Source: Sympetrum striolatum (lineage: Eukaryota > Arthropoda > Insecta > Odonata > Libellulidae). From it: DNA of 64,000 nt. Each line of letters opens with the position of its first letter. Within the stretch, counting starts at the first letter, position 1. The stretch lies in the NCBI GenBank assembly GCA_947579665.1, contig OX388351.1, positions 2,046,001-2,110,000 of the forward strand. The letters run 5' to 3'. Under the pieces are notes generated by a model. That model made no database searches and was not told the origin of the DNA. It saw only the letters and a list, made by a program, of their open reading frames with translations. This document shows positions 14,101 through 24,378 of the stretch, piece after piece. Made by a program: the position numbers and the translations under genes.

Positions 14101-16645
14101 GTGTGAGCCGAAAGTTCTTCAGTTCCTGCAGTTTGCAAATGCACTCATTGCCTTATCTCCAATGTAAATCACAAGGAAACGTTTTTTTGCGTCCAGCTAA
14201 TAGAGCCACAGCAGTTCCTTTATTTCCTTACGTCTCCATCCTTTCCTTTGCTTATTTCATCTGAGAACTATCTTACCTACCAAAATACACGTAGCCATAT
14301 GTTTATTTAACAGATACCAATAATTTCCGAAAGAAGTGCATGCTAAATTCCACAATGACTGGTGATATTTCATTATAAATTATGGTTGTACAAAATTGAC
14401 CGAAGAACCACAAGAAAGAAAATTAAATAAATATTCTTTTATTTCTCATTCCTAATCGCAATTTTTTATAAAATTAATCGTTTTGTAAAGCTTATGAAGT
14501 ACCTTAATGGATGTTTACTTCTCTATCAATAAAGACTTGGTTGTCGCAAGAGATGCCCGACTAAAAAGTAATTTCCTAGAAAAGCGAGAAATCTTTAATA
14601 AATTTTGAAGTTAATTACAAACGCATCACATTTTGACTATAAAATTCTTAAATATCACAAGAATAAGATATATTAAACTTTCGTCTGTGAAGTAAATTAG
14701 GCTAAATAAAAATTCATCCCTATTTATGTAATTCAATCGATAAAATAAGCGTTGCAATTCTGGAAATAGGAAATCACGTGCAATCTTACGGATGTAACAT
14801 CGAATATTTGCGAATATATACTTGTTTTCTTGTGGGTACTGCCATGTTTAAGTCTAACACACTTTGTAACATGAGTTATTCTGCTGTCATATTTGAAGTC
14901 AAGCATCGGCTATAACTGTTAATCTCAAAATATGAAATTTAGTAAACATTACTATGAACATATTAGTATATTGTAAACAAAAAAACACCCATATTCTATG
15001 CAATATCTTGACGCACATGATGAAAACAATTAAAAAGCATTAGCTTTAAAATTGGTGAATCTTCCTGATGAATTTGTCGTACTTAATCAAATCTAAGATG
15101 CGCTCAAGTTTTTGATGTCGTATACGAAATGAAAATAATTAAAGTACAAATCTCAAGCTATCCTAGAAGGTACGTGATTTATTGAAATCGTCGCTTACGT
15201 TATCTTGCCATTTTTAGAGAATTATTTAGAAAACAATAAAGAGACGACAATACCGTTTTTCATACGAATGCACCAATCTGTTTCATCATTGCGGAAAGGT
15301 CAGCAAAATCAACTCAGCAAATTCAATTGAATAAATAATAACGTTTAATGACATTTAAAATATCTATTTTCGAAGCAATAAACCATAAACTACTAAGCCA
15401 GCAAGATACAACTGAATTATGCCCAATAGAGCCTAATACAATCAAAATTATAAAAAGTAGTAAAATCCATTGCAGTGCTAAGAAGCTAAAAGTTGACATT
15501 GTTCGGATTAAATAAGGATATCCTATCTAATTGCGAGCTTAAAAACTTTCTTTAAATTAGCGACAATTTAAACGTAGAATATGATACAATCAGTTCTTCA
15601 TTAACTTAGGCAGTAATAAATCATCATGCAAGCATAAAGGTATACCACTATTACACTATATTATAAAAATATTCATTTAGCTCGAGACAATTCATTACGC
15701 ACTTAATCAAATATACGTAATAAAGAGGTAATATATTTATTCAATATAATTTATTTTTAATTTAAAATTTACTTATCATAAATTTCCGTTTTAATTACTC
15801 CATTATTTAAAACAATATACATATAATTTACATGATAAATAATCACTTTAAAATCATTTCCAAAACTAAGTGAGACATCGCTAAATTTTAGTCAGGAAGC
15901 AATGCGAATATACAGTCGAAATCCCAAATTTTATTTTTATTTACTACACGCTAAATGCATGTTTTCAGAGAAACATTGATGAGTAGATGTTGCTCAATTG
16001 AAAACTGTCGATGATCAACGAAATACCGTGTTACTTGTGAATTAGCGTTCACCCGTGAAAATTTATTAACCGGTATAACTGTCCACTCTAATCCATCCGA
16101 TTCAATCAGTGGGCCTAACTAGCGCAGTATGTAGGCCATTCCGACCTTGACGGTAAGTCAAGTCATGCTCTGACGCCACCAACTTAACGCAAATTACGTT
16201 CGAGATCAATGAGACGGAACCTGCTGTTTCTCCACGCTCTGCCACTCGGAGATTCAAGCCACGGTAAACAATTGCATGAAACTGCAATCACGAAGCTCAA
16301 AATCATCTAGATCCATGTTCATTACCTAATATTAATCTCTGATATGTCATTCCGAACACTATACGTTAATATTATTGAATAGTTGATGTTTACGTGGATA
16401 TAGAACGACTGAGCCCATGAAATTCAGTATATGGGACCTGATTAGAAATCCTACCTAAATCCTGCCATCTTCTAAATATATTACATTTGTTGAAACTTGT
16501 GGTTGTTTCCTAAGTTACCATGCATTAAGCAAAACCTATTTATTTTTAATTCTTATGAACCCATTTTTTTAATAAATCAAACAAAATATTCAATTCTACC
16601 TACATGTCACTAAGAAAATTCTAGATATTTTAATAAATAAAAAAA
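11143..16645. other. Unassigned AT-rich noncoding DNA
   Basis: Nothing recognisable as a gene. An (AT)n run lies near 11,889-11,900 and a TAA run at about 12,767-12,783. GC-richer islands occur at about 12,960-13,090 and 13,960-14,250. Overlapping minus-strand frames at 11,913-12,472 carry no known motif. 14.3-16.6 kb is very AT-rich and almost free of open frames. Confidence 0.6.
12767..12783. repeat. Short (TAA)n microsatellite
   Basis: A short run of TAA/AAT trinucleotides between AT dinucleotide runs. Simple-sequence DNA; no transposon head was seen next to it. Confidence 0.7.
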
Positions 16646-17675
16646 TCTGATGTGGCCAGCACATGACTTTCTCCATATTTTAGATGTAAATATTAATATA
16701 CGACATTAATTTCGAACTCTATATTCCATCAAAACTTTGAAGATGAGTGATTAATTTAGATATTATTATCTTTGACGTCACAAACATTATAAATAATGTT
16801 TTTCGGGACATGTTCGATGAAAAATGATGAAATTGGCCTTTCGCCCCAGCGCCCGGAGCGCCCACAACGTACATAATCAGCAACTTCCGGTTTATCAGTA
16901 TTTCACAAATAACTCCTATACAATCAGTGATACAAAAATATGTTTTTTCAAAAGTTATAGTAAATTATATTTTCTAAAACTTTTATATATAATTGTATAT
17001 ACCTAAATATCATATTTATGGAGATATTTTGAAAACCGGAAATGAGCTTTGAAGAATGAAGCTCGACTTCCGGTTCACCGATTTTCTCCAAAATCTAACC
17101 AACTCTAAAGACACAAACCAAAATATTATACATGAGATTTGGTGTTGATCCAACTAACGGTTTTTATGTTAGAGCGCCCACAAAGTACATAATCAGCTAC
17201 TTCCGTTTGATCAGTATTTCACGAATAACTCCTAATCAACCGGTGATACAAAAATATGTTAAATACAAAAGTTATAGTAAAACACATTATCTAAAACTTT
17301 TAATTGGTACACAATATACCTATATATCATATTTATGGAGATATTTTGAAAACCGGAAATGAGCTTTGATGAATGAAGTTCGACTTCCGGTTTACCGATT
17401 TACTTGAAAAACTAATAAACTCTGACAGCACACACTACAGTACTATATATGAATTTTGGTATTGATACGACTAATAGTTTTCACGTTAGAGCGCCCACTG
17501 TCACACACACACATACACACACACACACACATACACATACACACAGACATCATTCCGAAAATGGTCAAAACGTGTTCTAGGGACCCCAAAACATGTATTT
17601 CCGTTGAAATCTCGAAGTCGATTTTTTCATGAAAACAATACTTTCTCTATACTTCGTATATGGAGAAAGTAAAAA
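16646..17675 (+). mobile_element. 1-kb repeat family copy 1 (Helentron-like non-autonomous)
   Basis: First of four related copies. Order of parts: a 5' end beginning TCTGATGTGGCCAGCAC; a subterminal ACTTTCTCCATAT at 16,666-16,678; about 200 bp of unique sequence; two ~317-bp internal repeats starting at 16,856 and 17,172, each introduced by GAGCGCCCACA; a third partial start at 17,489; a (CA)n block at 17,502-17,547; a ~90-bp 3' part; and a terminal hairpin at 17,640-17,670. The hairpin's last arm is the inverse of the 5' ACTTTCTCCATAT. No protein is encoded. Subterminal inverted repeats, tandem internal repeats, a microsatellite and a 3' hairpin are the known layout of DINE-1/Helentron-associated elements, so that class is inferred. 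A replicase-coding partner is not present in the window. Confidence 0.75.
16856..17488 (+). repeat. Two ~317-bp tandem internal repeats of copy 1
   Basis: Units start at 16,856 and 17,172, both with GCGCCCACA followed by GTACATAATCAGC and TTCCGG. Each unit holds an inverted repeat in which AACCGGAA...GAGCTT is followed, across a short loop, by AAGCTC...TTCCGGTT (17,034-17,075 in the first unit). The units end with a conserved TTTGGTNTTGAT stretch before the next GCGCCCAC. Confidence 0.85.
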
Positions 17676-18540
17676 TCTGATGTGGCCAGCACATTACTTT
17701 CTCCATATATAAGATGTAAATATTTATCTACGACAGTATTTTCGAACTCTGTATTCCATCTAAACTTTGAAGATGAGTGATTAATTTATATCATATTATA
17801 TATTACGTCACAAACATTATAAATAATGTTTTTCGGGACATGCTCGATGAAAAACGATTAAATGGCTATTCGCCCACAGCGCCCAGAGAGCTCATGAAGT
17901 ACATAATCGGCAACTTCCGGTTTATCAGTATTTCATTAATATCTCCTAAACAAACAGTTTCACAAAAATATATTTCAAACAAATGTTATAGCAAATTTTA
18001 TTTTCTAAAACTATTATAAATAATAGTATATACCTAAATATCATATTTATTGAGATATTTTGAAAACCGGAAATGAGCTTTGAAGAATGAAGCTCGACTT
18101 CTGGTGTACCGATTTTCTCCAAAACCTAATCAACTCTAAACACATCAACCAAAATACTATATATAAAATTTGGTGTTTATCTGACAATTAGTTTTCATGT
18201 TAGAGCGCCCACAAAGTACATAACAGCTACTTCCGGTTTATCAGTATTTCACGAATAACTCCTAATCAACCGGTGATACAAAAATATGTTTTATACAAAA
18301 GTTATAGTACAACACATTATCTAAAACTTTTATAAGGTACACAATATACCTATACATCATATTTATGGAGATATTTTGATAACCGGAAATGAGCTTTGAT
18401 GAAGAAAGCTCGACTTTCGGTCACCCGATTTACTCCAAAAACTAATCAACTCTGACAGCATACACTACAGTGCTACGTATGAAGTTTGGTATTGATACGA
18501 CTTATAGTTTTTACGTTAGAGCGCCCACAATAACAGACAC

Positions 18541-18587
<47 letters not shown>

Positions 18588-18714
18588 TCGTTCCGAAAAT
18601 GGTCAAAACGTGTTCTAGGTACCCCAAAACGTGTATTTCCGTTGAAATCTCGAAGTCGAATTTTTTCATGAAAACAATACTTTCTCTATACTTCGTATAT
18701 GGAGAAAGCAAAAA
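17676..18714 (+). mobile_element. 1-kb repeat family copy 2, directly abutting copy 1
   Basis: This copy has the same layout as copy 1: the 5' end TCTGATGTGGCC at 17,676, ACTTTCTCCATATA at 17,696-17,709, internal units starting near 17,886 and at 18,203 with a third partial start at 18,519, a (CA)n block at 18,535-18,583 and the terminal hairpin at 18,679-18,709. It begins exactly where copy 1 ends, with no foreign DNA between them and only a shared AAAAA at the joint. That is a head-to-tail dimer. The copies differ by scattered substitutions, so the dimer is not a recent assembly artefact of identical sequence. Confidence 0.8.
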
Positions 18715-19411
18715 TTAACTTAGTTACCCCTATCATATTACCAAGAAATATATTGCTTATGAAATAATCTCAAAAGAAAATTAATAAATTTTTAAGCTCA
18801 ATTATCAAGACATGAAAATAAAACAACCATTCCCTTAACCCTTAAATTGGTAAAAGGCTGTGAAAATTTAAACCGGAAGCAGAAACTAAATTTCTTTTTA
18901 TTTACAAAATAATTTTTTAATATGAAAATAATATTTTTTTCGACTTTATATACCTTTGGAAATCTAATATAAGATTACTCCTGTGTATGTTTGAATTGAC
19001 TAGATTCCGTCAGAATGATCGAAAATTTTCTCACTGCCAGCAATTTCAACTCTAGTGATTCAGGTTTACAAAATAATTTTCTAATAGGTGAATAAGGTCG
19101 CTTGTTTCAGACAATCTAACACTCATATTTTAATTTTCGTTAGTTTAATGCTCTTTACGTAAATTACCAACGTTCCAATAATTCATAATATATATTATAG
19201 TCATTAATTTATTTAATTTTTTAACCAAAAATTATATTTGGTATTAAATCATATTGTAACTTAAGCTGTTAAGATTCCTTTTATTCTGTAGCCTTATGAA
19301 AAGTTAATTATTTATCCGATCTTAGAGATGTATGTGAGCGTAACCCCTATGTGATTGGAATGCTTAATCAATCATATCAATTATATATTAGTACGCACAA
19401 GAGATCCCTAA
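18715..19411. other. Unassigned AT-rich noncoding DNA
   Basis: Very AT-rich, with no gene-like frame and no recognised repeat. Confidence 0.6.
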
Positions 19412-19505
19412 CATATTAATAATTATAATAATAATAGTCGTCTTTATTTGGGCGAGACTGAGACTAAAAGTCTTTCCTACCATCCAACTCATCGTTATTA
19501 AGTAT
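19412..19505 (-). repeat. SINE/LINE-type 3' tail fragment
   Basis: An AATAATAATA run is followed by GTCGTCTTTATTTGGGCGA and a short foldable GACTGAGACTAAAAGTC. The arrangement resembles the 3' end of the tRNA-derived SINE at 51,123-51,377, which also has an AAT run and a TTGGGCGA block. Read on the minus strand, the AAT run would be the tail. No tRNA-like head was found next to it, so this is a truncated copy or the 3' end of a partner LINE. Confidence 0.4.
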
Positions 19506-20772
19506 AGAATAAATAAATTAAATAAAATATTATGAGAAGCTATTAGAATAATTGTGGATGTAAAAAAACCAAGAGATTCTTACAAAAAAAATCCACTGCA
19601 GGAAAACACCCACAAAGAAGGGAGTGTGAAAAACCTGCGTAAACCTACTGATATTAATAACTGAAGAGATGGTAAAAAAAGAAAATAACAAAACACAAAA
19701 ATACACACTACCAGTAAGTACTTGCATGCGATACATAAATAAGAATCAGTTCACATTTAAATAAATTGTAGCAATATATTTAATAAAATAAAACAAACAA
19801 AAAAGAAAAAATACATGGGTTTGCATCAATTAGGTACAACCTGAGCCCAAGCAGCAATTCAACGGCCATCGATCGACCCTAAGAGGGATGCACATCTCCC
19901 ATTAAAACAGTTTCACAGATCCATATTACATTCTCATCCAACGGCTTAAGACGCAAACGTCACCGCCAACGAGGAAAATCATTAACTCGCCAACGCCGCT
20001 TTTTCGACTCTCATAAGCATGTTTGTTGCATAACGGGGAGAGGACAAATAAAATCATTGGGTCATCTTTTCCTTTGTCCACTCGGTGTGTTTCCCCTGTT
20101 TTTGCGAAGGGACGCTCTCCCGCAACGATCCTCGTCCGTACCGAAAGGGGGCAATCGCAACAACTTCCCCGAAGTGGAAACGGAGGACGAGGTATGAGGA
20201 GTGAGATAAAAGTGAAACTTACGGTGCCACAAACAACCGAAACTTTGAAGCTTTGCTCTTACTGATACCATGGTTGAGGAAACCACGTCAATGGTATTAG
20301 TATAGGAACACACCTGAAGGATATTCAGTGTTGAATATGGTTATAATTTCAATCTATTGTCCATTTACATAATTATAAGCAAAATGAGGAGGGAGGTAAT
20401 TTGCCCTTTCCTTTCTCGCTGACGCGAAATACCATGAATAAAATATATTCACTTAATTGCATGTCAATTATTGACCCAATGAATTACACTATACAAGACA
20501 TTCAATAAAGAATGATCGAGATGAAAACAATCCCTCAGCAATACTCATGTCCTGTTACTTTCCTCGTTATCATTGTCATGGACATCCACTGGGTCAAGAG
20601 TGACGGGAAGATACATTTTCTCCTTAGTTTATCTTAAGGAAAGTCAAAATGTCAAATACAGAACGTAAACTCATTCAAAATTCAGTTTGGCATAAAAATG
20701 AGTGTGACATTCTAACCAAATTATAAAATAACTAATAAATTATTGGAGATGGAAGGAAATTTTTCTAAATAG
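19506..20772. other. Unassigned noncoding DNA
   Basis: No gene recognised. Two overlapping open frames on opposite strands at 20,023-20,313 lie in a GC-richer patch and have no known motif. Confidence 0.6.
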
Positions 20773-21017
20773 CTAACCCAGTATATATTCGGTTAAGGTA
20801 GGCGATAAATGGTGGAACGTATTCATAATTATAATAAACACAATATATGACTTGTTCACAGTTTATTGAGAAAAATAAAATTTTTACTAAAATGATGATG
20901 AGGAAACCTCCTCGAAACCGGAAACCGCCTTTTAGAAAAAATTTAATTTTTCTCAATAAACTGTGAACAAGTCATAAATTTTGTTTATTATAATTATAAT
21001 AATAACTAACCCAGTAT
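20773..21017. mobile_element. Long foldback with Penelope-like terminal signature
   Basis: Two nearly perfect inverted arms of about 64 bp (about 20,822-20,885 and 20,936-20,999) flank a ~50-bp centre that contains GATGATGAGGAAACC and CGAAACCGG. The same motif order (TGATGATGG ... CGAAACCGG, then an AT-rich AATAAA stretch) is found at the end of the Penelope-like fragment at 23.9 kb, so a relation to the terminal repeat of a Penelope-like element is inferred. Outside the arms the 12-bp word CTAACCCAGTAT occurs as a direct repeat (20,773-20,784 and 21,006-21,017), which could be a target duplication. No coding capacity is seen. Confidence 0.6.
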
Positions 21018-22171
21018 TTTAAAATATTTTATTGGAAAACCAAGTAGAGTATGAAGGAAATAATTGTGATGCTCTATAAATTACTCAAACCTAATAATTA
21101 TCTGCTGATTACGACATTGGTACTCTTAACATCAGGGGTCTCAATAATTACATCGAATTTATGTATGACCTGAAATTCTGGCGACCCCATGTTTTTAATG
21201 GCCCGTAAAACCGTGGTCCTCGTAGAGGATGGAGCAGAGGAATGCGAATAAAAATGAGAAAATATAATAGCAACGGTGCAAAAAATCAAGACCTCACGTA
21301 TATCCCGACAGAGAAACTTTTTAATCCAACACAGAATCCTACTTTTAAGGGAAAAGTGACGCTTTCTAAAAAAACTAACTTTTGGCAACATTAGCTTAAT
21401 TATCCACAAAATAAATTTTCGGCGAGTTACACACGCGGTATTATAAGATAAAAGGGAAAGTGCCTCGGTGCGGATTAAAACAAACCTTTCTTTCGAATTG
21501 TACATTTCCAATTCGTTCATTTCAAGGCCTTTGTTTGATTAAAATATCCGTGAAAATTATCATTTTGCTCATTTCCGTTCTATAATTAAAAACATTCCTG
21601 CGTACAGAAAGTAGCAACAAACGTCCGTAATTAATAACAATGCGCAAGATTACTGTTTTGTTAAATGCGTCTCAATGATGAAATCACATTAACAAATTAA
21701 CATTTCTGCTTAATTTAAATTCGGTAAATAACTTTTTCTTTTTATACGAGGCTGAAGAAAATTATATTAACTTACGATTCCAATAAAATTCACAGTTTCC
21801 TTTTATTGTTTTCAATAAAATACTGTGGAAAAAGTACCAATTGTTCTTCGTCACAACTTAAGGTCCAACTAACATTTATCTCGAAGAAACGGAAAGGATG
21901 ATAATTCCATAAATCACATTTCCGATATATTTCTGATTTTTTTGGACACTGAATTTTTAAATCAGTTACACCAATTTATTAATTAATGAAAGCTAGAATA
22001 GATTACATTGCATTCTTCAAGGTCCTTCGACCAATGAGATAATTCCAACTGAAAAAGGGGTGTATTAAGTTATAAAATTAATTCTCGGAGTCGACCAACA
22101 TATAGATTACAGAGCACCTTCATTGGGAATGAATAAAACGTAATCTAAAACAGAATCTGAAAATTGAATTA
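21018..22171. other. Unassigned noncoding DNA
   Basis: The longest open frame is 140 codons on the minus strand (21,098-21,520). Its translation is basic and hydrophobic, with no recognisable domain and no supporting splice or repeat context, so it is not called as a gene. Confidence 0.55.
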
Positions 22172-22236
22172 CGGTAGCGGGAATCGAGCCCATGCCTCTC
22201 TGAGTCGTTTATCCTAACAACTAGACAATACCGGAT
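22172..22236 (-). repeat. tRNA-like sequence (SINE head or tRNA pseudogene)
   Basis: On the minus strand there is an A-box-like TCTAGTTGTTAGGAT (22,211-22,225), closely resembling the D-arm of tRNA-Glu-type genes. About 20 bp later comes a B-box-like GGGCTCGATTCCCG (22,178-22,191). The T stem is imperfect and the anticodon arm does not fold well, so it is not called as a working tRNA. A SINE body downstream was not recognised. Confidence 0.5.
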
Positions 22237-23651
22237 CGAAAATGACAAGCTCAGACTTGAAATATCACGGCTATTATTTTAAACTAGTTCTTATTCATTA
22301 GTTGCTACTATTTCTTTCTTGATAAGAATCAGAGGACAACTGTGCATTTGTAAAACTAAGTGGGTAGGAGCTTCGGAAGTCTTTCTTATTAGTTAGGTAT
22401 ATAAATATAATCCACCATTTGGAGTTAACTGAAGTAAATATCGCGAATACTATGAAATGGTAATTTTCAATAATAATTCTGAGAATAATATTGAAAAAAA
22501 TTGAAGAAACAGTCAATTTACTTGTTTAAAAACAAAAGAGTATTCATTTATGAATCATTTAATAATGGATTCATGGAAAAACTGTCCGTCAAAAAAGGTC
22601 GTTAATATTAATCAAACGGGAAGATACCAGCAAATAATAACCACAACTTACGATTTGTGTAACTGTGCAGAGGGATAATTTTGAAAAGACCGGTTAAGAC
22701 AGAGAACAAAATTTCTGGATGCCGCATATAATACAAGTTATTGTTAAGTATTTAATTGGGTGTCGGGTGATTAACTACCAGTTATAGATGTATCAAAATT
22801 TAATCATTCTCGTTTAAATCGTGTCGCAAATAATTTCCGAACTAACTATCTCCCTATACACACAAAAATACCGGATAAATGCAGGATAATCCAAAAATGG
22901 CTGTAGAATGACGTCGATTCTCGGCTTTAACCGAATACAACTCCGATTCACTTCTGCATCGAGGAATTTATGAAGGAAAGTTATTTAGCGTGTCTGCTAA
23001 ATTATGCACGATTGGAAAATTGCTAAGGCACCGCGAGGGTCGATCACTTTCAATTTAACTCCCCCGAGCGAGAAAAATTCGACTCGGGATCGCCTCTTAA
23101 TTTGTTTATCCACCGCGTTACCCAGGTTACCATCGCACCCTCGATACGGCCTTTAGATTTCATCAAATTAAAATGGGAGCCAATATTGGTCGCCAATTTT
23201 TTTTAGAAACGCTCCTTAATAAAGATTGAATTTGACGTCAGTTATGGGCAACCTCATCCGAAAAAGACTTTAAAAGGATTATCGTACAAACAACCGAATA
23301 ATTTATGCTGAAAGATTGAGGACCGAGAATAAAATTGCCACGATTTAAATGCTTGCTATACTTCAACTTCGTTAACTGTCTCGAATTCCACGTCTACTAC
23401 GGCAACCTTTTATCATTTATTTTTGCGTCACTACTCATTTTCCCATAGCACCTTTCATCTGCATTTCCCTGAATATATGCACAATGAGTGGAATGAATTT
23501 TTACGTTCAAGAAAACACTGAACACCTTAATAGTATTCTTCGTAACATTTTACAAGCATACATATTATAGAGTAAACCTCTGGAATATTTGAAAAGCTGT
23601 ATCGCTGTTATGCGAAACTTACATCACCGAGCTGAAACCTTAAGCTAAAAA
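22237..23651. other. Unassigned noncoding DNA with one GC-richer island
   Basis: No gene recognised. A GC-richer island at about 22,990-23,170 contains short self-complementary blocks (for example CCCCGAGCGAG and CTCGGG) and no open coding frame of note. Confidence 0.55.
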
Positions 23652-23879
23652 TCTGATGTGGCCAGCACATGACTTTCTCCATGTATAAGATGTAAATATT
23701 TATCTATGACAGTATTTTCGAACACTATATTCAATCTAAACTTGGAAGATACAAACATATATATTTTTTGTAATTTTTGTAATTAACTGTATATAATTAA
23801 ACATCAGATTAATGTAGGAATTTTGCACAAACGGAAACGAGCTTCGAGTAATAAAGCTCAACTTTTAAAATCGATATGA

Positions 23880-24378
23880 ACTGACTTTACTTGGTGGAAC
23901 GCCATTCATGAAAATAAACCGCAGACTTTGTATTTTCCACAAAATTTATTAATACACGACCGGTTTCGGCCATACAGCCATCATCAGGTAAATATCACAG
24001 AAAACAGAGAGAATTTATAACATAACCCCTAGTCTTGAAGGTAGAGTGAGAAGGGGAGAGGGGTTTGAACGTAATTTCATTGGTTAGGGTCGCGGATACC
24101 CCCACTATTTCCACGATCTCAAGACAATCCAACTTCTTCCCCTTCGACTGTCTATGAAGGAGCCGCGGCACAAAAGAGCTGCTGTGGTCGCTCTCCAGGA
24201 GGTGGTTCGAGAAGGTAGACAAGGAATTCCCCAGCCGGTAACTCCTTTGGTGTTCTTGTGCCCTCAACTTAAGCGAGCGCCCCGTCTGACCCAGGTGTAC
24301 GGCAGAACAATCCTCACAACTTAATTTCTCTTTTATCTTTAACATGGGAAAATTCCCGCGAAAGATTCCTCTGGGTAT
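23880..24378 (-). mobile_element. Penelope-like element 3' fragment
   Basis: A minus-strand fragment inserted into copy 3 of the 1-kb family. It carries the C-terminal endonuclease region of a Penelope-like element and its 3' untranslated end, which includes CCTGATGATGG and CGAAACCGGTCGTG (about 23,950-23,990). That motif pair is typical of Penelope-like termini in arthropods. The reverse transcriptase part is absent, so the insertion is 5'-truncated. The exact ends and target duplication could not be fixed because the host repeat is itself diverged around the joints. Confidence 0.8.
23995..24378 (-). pseudogene. GIY-YIG endonuclease remnant of Penelope-like element
   Basis: This is the 3'-terminal part of the Penelope-like polyprotein. 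The GIY-YIG domain nicks DNA for target-primed integration in this element class. The block KEKLSCEDCSAVHLGQTGR lies at about 24,321-24,275, followed by LKLRAQEH, which matches the family pattern of two cysteines, a Y-[IV]-G core and TGR...R..EH. Here the tyrosine of the second half of the motif is histidine (AVHLG), which would probably damage catalysis. Downstream, KGKKLDCLEIVEI and LTNEITFKPLSP resemble the usual end of the protein. The open frame reaches upstream into the flanking repeat, so its first ~25 codons are not from the element. Function is inferred from the motif; the copy is dead. Confidence 0.8.

Noticed and set aside
18470..18718. Open frames containing histidine-threonine or valine-cysteine runs
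   Set aside because: They read through the (CA)n block of the 1-kb family and are not proteins.
21098..21520. 140-codon minus-strand open frame
   Set aside because: No recognisable motif and no splice or repeat context.
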